Source: Elysia crispata
Taxonomy: Eukaryota; Mollusca; Gastropoda; Plakobranchidae
Length of the DNA stretch: 64,000 nucleotides
Reading direction: 5' to 3'
Assembly (NCBI GenBank): GCA_033675545.1
Contig: JAWDGP010001486.1
Location: 686,001-750,000, forward strand
Shown here: piece after piece, positions 1 through 26,127 of the stretch
Layout of the letters: each line of letters begins with the position of its first letter
How positions within the stretch are numbered: the first letter of the stretch is position 1
The notes under the pieces: generated by a model
Told to the model about the DNA's origin: nothing
The model's input: the letters and a program-made list of their open reading frames with translations, nothing else
Databases searched by the model: none
Translations under genes and position numbers: made by a program

Positions 1-14455
<14,455 letters not shown>

Positions 14456-14518
14456 TTAAAATCAGTAAATGTCAGCAGAGTAGACGGGAATGCAAAGAGA
14501 ACCATGAATGTGAAACAT

Positions 14519-14577
14519 TTTTTTCTATGCTAAGATTATGAGATTAAATGATCTGTTGTAGCCCTCCTCTTCCCCCA

Positions 14578-14625
<48 letters not shown>

Positions 14626-15125
14626 CTACCTGCCTTTCACTGGCTCAAGTAAAGCATTGTAAAGGTCCCTCATAAGAGTACATCTAACTTTAAAAAAGTT
14701 ACACACTCCTTATCTTCATCTTTTTCTTAAAACACTTGAGCTGAATATGGTCAATATCAATTAGGTTTAATGGCCATTCTCTCCACCTGGCTGCATAAAA
14801 AGAAAAACAACAACCTAACACCTAGATTTAGATTTACAATTATTTTCTTTAGAACGAAAATCACTTAATATAATTTTATTGCCCCATTTTCAATTATACT
14901 GTAGATCTACACCTAGATCTAGTTTTATAACAGCTATATTTTAGTATTTCCAAATCAATCTTGATAATCGACTAAAATCACATAATATATCTTGATGCAA
15001 AAAAACTGTCTGGTCGTAAACATTAGATCAAGAAGTAAGAATCACCCTTTGTCGGAAATAACTGCAAGGTTTAGGTGTGAAATCTTGTGAAGATGGAAAG
15101 AATGATGCCATTCGGTTATTTCCAA
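14519..15125. repeat. Dispersed repeat copy C (partial, with A-run)
   Basis: It shares blocks with copies A and B, including TTGAGCTGAATATGGTCAAT-like text, TGATAATCGACTA, CTGTCTGGTCGTA and TGAAGATGGAAAGAATGA. It ends near the TTCGG block, before the part with the ATCGATATAATAT string. A 44-base A run (14579-14622) interrupts its left part. Confidence 0.7.
14579..14622. repeat. 44-base A homopolymer
   Basis: An uninterrupted run of 44 A bases on the plus strand, inside repeat copy C. It could be a retroposon tail or a slippage product. Confidence 0.95.
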
Positions 15126-17614
15126 ATTACAAGAAAGGAAAACTCTAGCTATAAAAATCCAACCTTGCATTTAATGCTTGAACTACTTAAGACAGCACTA
15201 TTTATCATTTGTAAAAAGACTTAAGAAAAAATATCATTGTGATTGCTGAAAACTTTTGATCAAATATAAAATACAGTTACTGCTGCACGTGGCAATATCC
15301 TATTAGTATTACAATGTTTTTTGACATGTTTGTGTGCATTAAGTTCTTTTTTAACTTTTAGGCTATAAGCAGTTGAATAGTTCAATCAAGGTGGCTTGAT
15401 TTACAATTGCTCAATTGGTGAACTCCAAGTAAGAAGGTTGTCGTCAAATTTCCATATTTAATTCTTGCTGCACTGAAAGTGATAAATGAGGAAGTATGCT
15501 TTTCTATTAATGCACTACAGTTGAAATATTTCTTTTAAAATTATTCAGTTTTCAAAAGGTAAATTTTGCTTTATTTTGAAAGATAAGTTGTGGCCATTCT
15601 GCATTTGCTTCATAACAAATCTAGTAGAGTTGTATACTAAAATTGCTTATTCAAAGAGGCTAGGTAATATAAACATAGACCCTGATTTCCTATTTACAAA
15701 TTTATGATTAACCCACCAGGGACACATCTTGAAAAATATGCAAGAAGTAAGCATTAGTGACAAGGGCGCTCCTCCCAACCTTTGTAAGATTGACTTTATA
15801 GATCCGAAATTACTTCATTTCTCAACCTAGCCCACAACAAATCTACTGACCTGTAGCTCTGCTATGTAACATATCCAGAAAAATCTTTTGTTTGGTGCTT
15901 CGATTTATAAGTCATTGCTAAAGTAGTTACCCACTGAAACACTTTCACAACCTGTGTTCAGTGTGAGATATAAACATTGCTGATTCACAAGTCAAATGAA
16001 AAGCTGTCACTATCAGCAATATTTTTTAAAATTTTGATGAGGGCAACAGTCCAGACACAGCATTTGATACAGTGACAACAGTCTTGAAAATTTTTTACTG
16101 TTAGTTAAAAAGAGAAAGGGAAAACAAAGTCTTTATCTACATCGTCACAAGTTCTAGATCTCCAGTAATGTCTTATGCAGAAATGAAAAACTTTGAAATT
16201 ATGAAACTCTCTATTAAAAAACCCCCAAACTTTTGTCTAGATTTCAATCGATAAAAACTGTTGATATATTAAGAAAGGGCACAACGTGTGTTAAAAGTGA
16301 TCTAAATATCATACAAATAGAGCAGTTAATAAATAATTTATTGCTGTATGAAAACTGTGATAAACTGCAAGGCCATAGTGGTGATCACCAAAAATGAGGG
16401 CAGTCTTGGGTGACTTTGATAAAAGTATAGGCACATGCACCTCAAATTTCTGTTACAATATTACATGGGACAACTCTGTGGCAAAGAGTTCCTGGATGAG
16501 TCCTAACATATCTTTGCTTCACTAGCTTTTTCTACTTAGCAAAAAAAAAAAACTAAAATAATTACAGGAGCTTTTACTTGGCAGAAATATCTGCTAACTT
16601 CATACATACTTGTATTAGGCTCCAACCTAGCCTTTTTTGGACCGGCCTGCATATGAAATGAAAGCAGCTCCTCAATTTTTCTATGGGATAAAAGCCCCTC
16701 AAATAGGCTATGTTAAAGTGGAAAATGTGGCAAGGCAGGCTGAAAAGATACAAGAAAAGGCATTTTAAAAATAAAAACATTTTCTTGTTTAGTTCCAAGT
16801 CCATTTCAGAAATCTTGATGTGGAGCAAGGGCTTTGTTATAAATCTAATAATTTCATTATCATTTTCCATCCCTCTCCTAGTATTCTACCTCCAAATTTT
16901 GAAATCAGTGACTCCTAAGGTGTCAAATATTCTAGTTGCAGTTTTGACCTAAAAAAAAATTCAGTGGCATTCTTTCCATTACTTAGATATTCTTCAATTT
17001 ATATTTCAGCTTAAAGTTTTTAAATAATAAAATTTGCAGAAAAAAATATTGCCCCTCCTCTAGAGGTGCTTAAAATCTCATCAAAACATGGACTAAAGAA
17101 TATGTAACCTCAAGAACATATCAAGTGACAGCATCTTCACTAAGGAACTTGAACTCTCAAAAAGATTTGCTCCTGCTTACACAAATGCTTAAGTTGCGCA
17201 GTGCAAATAAAAAAAAAAAAGCACATTAAATAATACCAGTAAATAAAGTTATCCTACACAAAATAGTCTTAAAGGTGTTTTTATATTTTAACTTATGTAG
17301 GCGCTGATTGCTTTTATCTACAAAGAATTCCTCTAAATATTAAGGCATACCTAAACCACCATTATGGATTTTTGACTTGACAAATTCTAAAGCTGAGACT
17401 GCAAGCATTAGATCTCACATAGATACTATCACTTAATGGCAATCTTTAGCAAGTTTCATTGCTACACATTAACTCAATATTCCTAAAGCTCAGATTGAGA
17501 GCTCCTCCTTCAACATGATAAATTTTACTGAAGCAATTTTTTTGTCAAAATCCAAAATTTATATGAAACCTTGCACAATATGCCTTTGATAAGCTTCTCT
17601 ACCCATTTTTGTAA

Positions 17615-17686
17615 TTCGAATACTCTTAATTCGAAGATTTAATCCATTCCCATACAATTCGAATTAAGAGTTTCCACTGTAAGTAT
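17615..17686 (-). mobile_element. Tigger/pogo-like DNA transposon terminal fragment
   Basis: On the minus strand the segment begins CAGTGGAAACTCTTAATTCG and continues through GGGAATGGATTAAATC to TTCGAATTAAGAG. A CAGTGGA start followed by TTCGAA-rich and GGGAATGGA text is typical of pogo/Tigger terminal regions. CTCTTAATTCGAA is also repeated in inverted form within it. No transposase is seen nearby, so this is a remnant or a small non-autonomous copy. Confidence 0.5.
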
Positions 17687-19423
17687 ATTGAGGCTCAGGA
17701 AAGAAAAAAAAATGAAGTGAAACAAAAATTGTTCTACATTCAAATGGATAAAGAACTACTTGCACATCCTGTAATGGTTGAATTCAATTTTGATTCCAAT
17801 TGAAATTCCCAAAAAAACGATCACATTCTTTTTTTTTCCACTTGTGAACAGATCAAACAAGACTACAAAAATAAGTATAACTACAAATTGAGTCCATAGT
17901 AAAAATAATAAGGAAAAAAAAATTAAAACTAAGCACAACTTTTGGACAAAAAATGGGATTTGGTAATGATATAAAATTCAACATATTCCCAGACTAAAAC
18001 AGCATCACTTACTTTTAGTTAAAGGTTTAAACTTCCACAATTATCTGATTAAGGAGGACTTGTATTCCCTTGGTATTCATACAGATGCATATTGCTCATC
18101 CATGTCCTGAAAATAACAAAAGGGGTAGATTACTATAAATTTTTCAATCATTCAACCAAACAACAACAAGAATTGGAGACAATTTTTTTTGTTCTTTCAA
18201 AGACAATGTGTGCACCGTATGATATAGTGGAGTATGAGCACATAAAAAATAAAAAAGGCCTAGTTTCTGCCATGCAGAATAATCAGTAATCTTCCAATCC
18301 ATTTTTGCATTACCCTAATCAACAAGCCTTATTGAAAGCATGCTGGTTAGCCTAGGCCTTGATAAAGACACTAGATAGGCGGATCAAGGCTTAGCCCTAT
18401 GCTTCTGTACAATGGAGTGACACTCTTAGTTTAGTGATGCAGGATTGTCCACAATTACAGTGCAGTTACCATGTATTTTACTACGGCAGTTTAGTAATGA
18501 GCATACTCATGACTTAACTAGATGTTCTCCCATTCAACCATCTAGATAAGATCTAATCCTAATGAATGAGTATTACTTCTGTATTAGAATCCATGATAGC
18601 TGCCAATCAAAAAATCCTGTATGAATAATCTGTAAGTCACAGTAAGAGTGCCCCAGGAGCTTATCTATTAATTGATAAATTTATATAAGCTCCAGGTCCT
18701 TGATTAACACTTGGCAGAAAAATCTCATATTTACTCATTATAGAATTACTTTTTCAGTTTGGTTTTCAGTGAAATTTTACAAACTTGCATAAAGTAAGAC
18801 TGCAAATTTCAGCCAAGCATAACGGCAGGATTGAGCCAGGCCTTCAGAAAATTAACTGACCTTTCAGAACATGCGAATCTTCTAATTCTATGCAGATTTT
18901 TTTTTTATAAGTATTTCAAAGAACATACCAAAAGCCAAAAAGCACAAGGTATCTGTCTATTCTTAATATTCTTATTGCCATGAAACTAAAGGCGATCAGA
19001 TAACTTCTTTCAAACATATGTAAGACGGTGCAGTTTAGTGTACGTAAATTTTAAAAGGAAAAAGCAAAAATGAAACAACGAAAAAAGATCCAAAAACAAT
19101 TTATTCAATCCAATCAAACAGTGAAGTTCTAAGAAACATTAAAATGATTTATAGTGGCTCAATTGAAGAAGCTTCAATGGAAACAAGATACAATCAAGGT
19201 GCTTAGACTTTGATCTGAAGGGGAACTGCAACTTTAATTTTTTTTTTTTTTTAAAGGAAAGTACAATTTTAAATCTTAAAGTGAGTTGGGTCGTTAACTG
19301 CAATTATACCAGGGTATGCACTCGCTTATTAGATCTAGGCTTTCAAACACCATTTTAGAGCTATCAGCAACGTATGACCTCATTCCACTTTGATAGACAA
19401 ATACAAACATTTGGTATTATTGC

Positions 19424-19543
19424 AGATATCGCCCAACTCACTTAAAGCTTTAAAATTGTATTTTCCTTACTGAATTTGATATGCTGAACACGAATATGAA
19501 GATTTTATTCGTTGCAAATAAATACTTTTTTCAAGATAACTGC
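19424..19543. repeat. Dispersed repeat, intact copy
   Basis: It shares GATATC-GCCCAACT, TTAAGCTTTAAA, CTGAACACGAATATGAAG, TTTTATTCGT and CAAATAAATACTTTT with the two sides of the LINE insertion at 26615-27965. Here the pieces are contiguous. Confidence 0.8.
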
Positions 19544-20860
19544 ATTTTTGTGGTGGTCTAAAATCCCATTAAACTACAGTTTTGATTTCACCGGGAAACA
19601 TTCAATTGTGAAGCGCAACGTGAGGTGGGCTGATATATGCAATTTTTCCATTTAACGATTTCAAAGAACAATTTTAGCAATTTGACCTGTAGTGATTTTA
19701 AATTCCATGTGTCTGACAAGTCGCTTACAGGAAGTGTATACGTCAGACTATACCAAAAGTTCTCGTAAAATGTATTTGTATCACTAATTGTTGGTGCAAT
19801 GAGCTTAACTTAAAAAAGTGTTTATTGGTTTGTGTGTTTACATGAGAATATAGATCTAATTCTAGGCTATATGCCCAAAACATGATGAAATTGATCTAGT
19901 GCTGTACAAGATGTTATCTAGTCATAACTCGTATACATGGCATATGAGATGAGGTACATTTCTTTTTAATAGACCCTATATCTTGAAAGCAAAGAGTTGA
20001 TTTCAGCTTTAAAATTCCCTCACTACATGTATAATTTATGTAGATCTAGGGCCTAGAATCTAGGTCTATGTTCTTTGAAGCTGAATATCATTTGGATTTG
20101 AGACATTTTCCATTCATGTTTGTGGAACACGCTAATGACAGCTAAGTTTGAAAAACTCTTAACTACTTCTTCGCAAACTCTATTAAAGAAAATCTAGATC
20201 TAGATCTAGATCTAAATCTAATTTAAATTCCATGGACGAGTAGGACTACACTACAGCTTTCTAGAATCCCTTAGATCCACCAAAGAAAATTGTGAAAGAG
20301 TTCCTTTTAGATAAGGACGGTTTTTTACATAGAATAAACAGTAGTAGCAAACCTATAAGAGACAGCTGAAATAAATTAATTTTTCTTCCTTGTGTAACCC
20401 CAAGCAAAAACCAAGCCCAATCTTTTTCTATGATTCCGATCAAACGAAGCCCTCTTTGGTGTGTAAATTAGTCCATACCTAAAACTAAAAAAGAACTCTT
20501 TCCGAAAATTGTGCACTAGATCTAGATTCTAGTGTCAAATTGACGTCACGACCCAAATAATGATTTACTAGAGATGGTTGAATGATCAATAGACCTAGAA
20601 ATGCGTTAAATATACATATCTAGATAATGAGTCTAAATTCTGTGTCAATACTTATAAGATGTGCCAATACCGCATCAGGCTAGGCCTACGCGAAGAGACG
20701 CCTATCGCAGATCTAATATCTGAATCTAGATTCTAGTACCTAACGAGATTCCTAATGGTCACTTGATGAGGGGCTTGCTGAGCTATGCGCAGTTCTCAGA
20801 GGTTACAAAAGGTGTTCTAATCAAATCATCGCAACTTAAAGCAAAAAAAAATAGTTACCC

Positions 20861-21060
20861 TTCACAGATGTTGATTTAGTACAACTTTGTCGACAGTGGG
20901 ATAAGGACTATTTCTTATGATTTGAGCGTGCGGTTCTTTTCAACGGGAATCAAATGGCGTATGAAATCTCGAGATATCTCGTCTGATCAACGTGAGGCCG
21001 CATGCGATTGCTTGGGATTTAGCTTTGGTTCATACTTTTTTTTTTATTGCCTTCTAACTT
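20861..21060 (-). promoter_or_regulatory. Candidate CtBP 5' exon and promoter area
   Basis: This stretch is richer in CpG than its surroundings. On the minus strand it offers a good donor (GAAGG followed by GTAACT at about 20865). An exon ending there would join the 14415 exon in frame as TSVK-VSIRG, but the in-frame upstream codons reach TAG with no ATG. It therefore fits a 5' untranslated exon better than a coding one. The assignment is inferred from position and composition only. Confidence 0.3.
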
Positions 21061-21849
21061 CAGAAATTTTAAAAACTATTAATTGATTTTTTTTTTAATC
21101 CCTGAGTACTATGTTTATCGTTATGGCTAGAATAAAATTACTAAGTAATAATACATGGAGGCCTGTATAAGTTTCACTGATGTAGTATAAAGAAGGGAAA
21201 AAAAGTCCTCTTTCAACAATTTGGCTTAGAATTCGCTCCCGAATTGAAATACCGTAAAACCTATGATCGTGAGGTTAACAATATTACTTGAAATTAAATA
21301 GAATACAGTACTAATTTATGATCATTTGAGAGAATTCGCTGAAGAAGGTAACGTATCGCCAACCTCACTGGGTTAGAATATTCTTATAACCGCCCACTTG
21401 CTGATTCATACTAAAGTTACGAGCATAATCACAGAGATACATCCGGAGAGACCGCAATCGTGTAAGTCGATAATGCAAGTGTCTGGAGGCAGACCACGGA
21501 CACAGCACACGCTGACAGCCACAGTTCGCTGTGTAGGACCAGAGACGAGCTCATTTGAATAAAAATATTTCGCTTAACCCACTAGTACACTTATTATGAT
21601 AGATATCTGCCCATCTCTTGAAAGCTACAGAATAAAATCATGCATGATTAGCTCAAATGTGACCCCTTTTTTTCAAGGTAATATAAATGCGGCACACAGA
21701 AGTTTCGCGGTCGAAGCTAACGGGCCCTTAGCTTGAATAGGTCAGAATATATTCAGACTGGCCTACATCACCTGAGTGTTTCGAAAACTCTCCAGGAATA
21801 TTTGTCCAGACCTGGAAACTTTCAGCATTTTAGATCTTTAATGGCAGAT
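21061..21849. other. Intergenic DNA
   Basis: Nothing recognised apart from AT-rich sequence and scattered CpG. No conserved coding sense. Confidence 0.5.
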
Positions 21850-23150
21850 AAGGAAGACGTGTCATTGGCCTACAGACTGGAAGCTCCAAGGATTTGTCAT
21901 GTTAGATAAGAGTGGAAATGTCAAAGACTGCAACAATTATAGAGCAATTGCACTGATCAGTCATGCCAGTAAAATACTGCTGATAATAATTTTAAACAGC
22001 TTAAAGCCAAAAGTAGAGGAAGAGTTATCCAACAGGGAACAATGGATATGCTGTTTGTACTCCAGATATTGATAGAGGAGATTAGAAACACAGACGAAGA
22101 GTTGTTCGTTCTTTTCATTGACTACATCATGATCAAAATGGGTTTTCCAAGACATCTGGTTTCCCTCATAGCTTCATTAGCTAATGATCAAAAAGCCACA
22201 ATCAGATGGAATAATCAAAACACCAAATTTTTAACATCAATAAAGAGGTAAGGCAAGGTTGCATCCTGTCTTCATGCCTCTTCAGCATATACACTAAATA
22301 TATTATGACAGAAGCAGACATAGAAGACACGGGAGTAAATATTGGTGGTAGAAATTTACTATACGCAGATGACACAGGATTACCGGCAGACAACATTAAA
22401 GGCTCTAGGAGGATCCTGAACATGGTAGACTGGGTTGGAAAGGCAGCTGGGCTGGACTTAAATTCAAAGAAGACAAAGGTTCTGCATATTGCAGGCAAAT
22501 ATAACAATAGACAGGACCAGATCATGCTAAACCAAGTCCCTCAAGAAATGTTAAGGACTTTTAATATTTAGGTTCGGTTAAGACACTCGATGGAACATGC
22601 TAAAAAGACTTAAAGATGAGAATTGGAGTGGGCAAGACAGCATGGTTTTAACTGAACAATATTTTGAAAGACCACAGAATAACAGCAGATCTTAAGATAA
22701 AACTCTGAAAATGTCTTGTCTAGCCAGTGATGTTGTACGGCTTCGAGGCTTGGACAATGAAGAAAGAGGGTGAAAGGCGAGTGGTAGAAACAGAGCTGTG
22801 GTTTTAGTTTTACCGAAGACTGTTGAGGGTCAAATGGACGGATAGACGCTCAAGTGAAAGCATACTGAATGAGTTAAGTACTACAAGCAAGCTCCTAGTA
22901 CTCATACAACGGTGGAAATTGAAATATGTTGGACACGCAATCCGTAATGAGAGAACAGACGATGGTAAAGTGGAAGGAAAGAGAAACAAAGGACGACCTG
23001 CATTACTTGCCACAAACATCACAAACATCGGTGGCAAGAAACTTCAGGAGGTAGTCAGACTTAGCCAGATCGAGAGTGCTGGAAGCAACTTGTGAGGACA
23101 TGAAGTGCAGCAGTCAACACGGTTCCCGGTGACGCCGACAGATGAGACAG
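21850..23150 (+). mobile_element. Degenerate non-LTR (LINE) reverse transcriptase relic
   Basis: Plus-strand RT wording appears across shifting frames. It runs from DKSGNVKDCNNYRAIALISH near 21905-21962, to EVRQGCILSSCLFSIYTKY near 22240-22300, to the catalytic box LLYADDTG near 22355-22380, and to LDLNSKKTKVLHIAGK. The C-terminal tail reads VKWTDRRSSESILNELS, QRWKLKYVGHAIRNER and RNKGRPALLATN. This is typical of Jockey/RTE-type ORF2 C-termini in animals. Frameshifts and stops mean it is dead. The endonuclease part is missing. Confidence 0.85.
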
Positions 23151-23368
23151 ATGAGACCTATATCATGCATAAACTCCTCCTACCTAGCTGTACAGAGCAT
23201 AAATGCTTTACGCAAACATACCCGCCCTTCCACCGAGAGCGTAACCATTAAGCAAAGGTTATATGATTGATAGCAATGCTCGATTTCTAGTGAGTACCGG
23301 TACTAGCCCGGTGCCAGCGTGCTATGTATGTAGTGTGTGTATCAACGTTCAAGACATTTAGGCACAGT

Positions 23369-23655
23369 CTTTTGTCCTCGATTTCATTCTTCAGTCCAAG
23401 AGCATTACTTCCAATAAAGCAAATGTCTCCATGTTTTGCTTTGTTTTGTTTTGTTTTTAATCTATTTTGTCTTTTGTCCTCGATTTCATTCTTCAGTCCA
23501 AGAGCATTACTTCCAATGAAGCAAATGTCTCCATGTTTTGCTTTGTTTTGTTATTAATCTATTTTGTCTTTTGTCTTCGATTTCATTCTTCAGTCCAAGA
23601 AGCAAATATCTCCATGTTTTGCTTTGTTTTGTTTTGTTTTGCTTTTAATCTATGT
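23369..23655. repeat. Tandem repeat, three units of about 100 bp
   Basis: Units start at 23369, 23471 and 23568 with CTTTTGTCCTCGATTTCATT. Each runs through TCCAAG, GCAAATRTCTCCATGTTTTG and a variable (TTTTG)n block to TTTAATCTAT. The third unit lacks the AGAGCATTACTTCCAAT part. Confidence 0.9.
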
Positions 23656-24295
23656 TGCCTGAAAAGATAAAAAAAATGAAACAAAGAAGCACTACTATTT
23701 TCATTCGACATTATTTTAATCAATTTTGTCGATTTAATTATTATGAAGTCCGCCCCATTTGTGGACAATTTTTAAATGCTAATATTAATTATTTTGAAGT
23801 TTTGAAATTTTGCTTATAACTATAATAATGTTCTCCTGAGTTTTTATCCGCTTTTTGTTTAACATGATTATTTTTATCGCGTAGACACTTAATGTAGAAC
23901 ACATTAATTATTGATAGAGGTTTATTTCATGTCATCTCTTACTTTTTTTTTTACATCTGTTAATGAGAGTTGGCCAATTAAAAAGGTCAAGTTTTGAGTA
24001 AAAATAATCGCTGGGATAAATAATACATTTCTTATTCTAGACAAGCTCCTGCACAATGGAGCGTTTAATCACATTTTATCGGTATACCAAACTTTTAAAG
24101 CTAGTTTACCCTCAACTCCGCTTCCTAGGAAAAAGTAAAGTCATTTAGTATTAATTTAATGATAAACAACTTTTCCATGGCTACTTCAACGATGTTTTCC
24201 TGTGGAGAATCGACCTTGCTATCAAATTTTGAACCTATATTCCATTTTGTGAGCAAAAGCTTTACATCGTAATTTTTCATGCTGATGGCTATGAG

Positions 24296-24535
24296 ATAAT
24301 GATGATGAAGATGATGATGATGGTTGTCAGGATGATAATGGTTGTGATGACATAATTACAATAAAGAAGAATAAGAAGAACAAGAACGCGAACAAGACAG
24401 GGACGAGAAGAGGAGGATGAGCAAAAGACGAACACAAGATAGTGATGAGCATGATAATGATGATGGTGGTGGTGATGGTGATACTGATGATAATTGTCAT
24501 TATTGTGAAGGTGATGTTGATTTTGACATCAACAA
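24296..24535. repeat. GAT-rich degenerate triplet array
   Basis: Interrupted GAT, GGT and GAA triplets on the plus strand. No coding claim is made. Confidence 0.8.
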
Positions 24536-25547
24536 TTTTAATATATTAAAAATGATTTTTCAAAAATTAAACGATCTAAAATGAACAACGAAATTAAGTA
24601 ACCGAGTAACAGTAATAACCTTTCTCTCCTTCGGCATAATCAGATCATGGAGATTGTATTAGTTTGTCAAGAGTAGGGATTTAATCTTCTATATAAAATG
24701 TCCTCATATTTATCTTTAACCATTCTACTGTATTATTGAAACCGTGCTGGATCCTTTTTCACTTCGTTGAAGTGGTGATATTCATCCAACTTTCTCCTTT
24801 CTCTGTCTATTGGATGTATTCCTCCTTTCATTTTTTTTCTCCTCTAAAATAATAATGCGATCAAATATAAAAAATTCCTCACCAGACGATGCTATTGAGA
24901 TTCTCCTAGAGAGTGAATAAAAATTGGCCAGTTCCTTTGCCTAGGCAGGCGAGCATATATATATATATTTCACTTAATACTGCAACTGTTAAAAACAATG
25001 CTTCCCTTTTTCTCTTTGTCCTTCTATTTCTCTTTGTTTTTATTTATATAATTATCCGTTTGCTTACCGGGCTCTACCCTTTCTCTTGCTCCCTTTCCCC
25101 TACCCTATTTCTCTGTCTGTCTGTCTGTCTGTCTGTCTCTGTTATTTTGTCCACCTTTTCTTCGACATATCTAGTTTTTTTCCTTACTTATTCATTTATT
25201 ACTAATATGGTTAATACCATCTTTCTAATTATTTGAGGGGTTTTTTTGTCGCGATTTTTTTAACACAATTTAATTGCTTTGGGCATTTTTTCACCAAACA
25301 TGCCAAATTTTAACTGAATATAAATCTGAGTATTTTATTTCCTTACCCTTTTTGTTATTGTATTTTATTGTTCCTGATGAAGACGCAGAGCTAAAAGCTC
25401 ACGTGTTGTGCATTGCTTTTTTTGTTTTTTGTTTTCTTTTTAATAATTTCAGAGCTGCAGTTTATCTTCTTTAAATTGTGCCTTGTACCTACAGATCACT
25501 GTGTACTGCGATATTCAGTTTTATTTGAGTTCAATTTGAATTTATAT

Positions 25548-25842
<295 letters not shown>

Positions 25843-26080
25843 TTAATACAATTGTCACTACTTTGATACTTAAAAAAAACAACTCACTCAGGTCTGACAA
25901 CAATTTAAATTTAAGTTTTAGTTTCACGACGAAAAGAGTTTCATGCTTCTTGATATCTCTTTGCTTTTCTTTGAAGTTAGATAAAAAAAATGAAAGTCTT
26001 ACAGTAGTCAAAATTGTTATGTCGCTTACGGATGTGACCCTTTATTCAACTTTGACACAAAGTTGTTTGACCCAGTGTAA

Positions 26081-26101
26081 ATGAAAACATGGCTGACGTG
26101 A
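26081..26101 (+). promoter_or_regulatory. Short upstream ORF overlapping the MAEA start
   Basis: An ATG eight bases before the MAEA ATG opens a six-codon frame (MKTWLT) that stops at TGA inside MAEA codons 4-5. If the mRNA includes it, it could lower initiation at the main start. Its presence is seen directly; its use is inferred. Confidence 0.45.
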
Positions 26102-26127
26102 GGACGTTGGAACACTCTACTCTGAAA
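26089..26127 (+). CDS. MAEA: MAEA exon 1, [13 protein letters not shown]
   Basis: 13 codons from ATG, then donor GTGAGT, phase 0. It matches the human N-terminus in place and in ending (TLK before VPYE). A 5' untranslated part is likely but its start is not visible. Confidence 0.93.

Larger units (their letters stand above)
23160..25547. other. Intergenic DNA with simple repeats
   Basis: It contains the three-unit repeat at 23369-23655, a GAT-rich stretch at 24296-24535, short TATATA and CTGT runs near 24955-25135, and long T-rich text. No gene was recognised. Confidence 0.6.

Noticed and set aside
18060..18115. Possible CtBP first exon on the minus strand (ACATGGATGAGCAATATGC)
   Set aside because: It would end in phase 0 while the next exon needs phase 1, so it shifts the frame.
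22202..22525. 107-codon minus-strand frame
   Set aside because: Shadow of the plus-strand LINE relic, whose RT motifs are clear.
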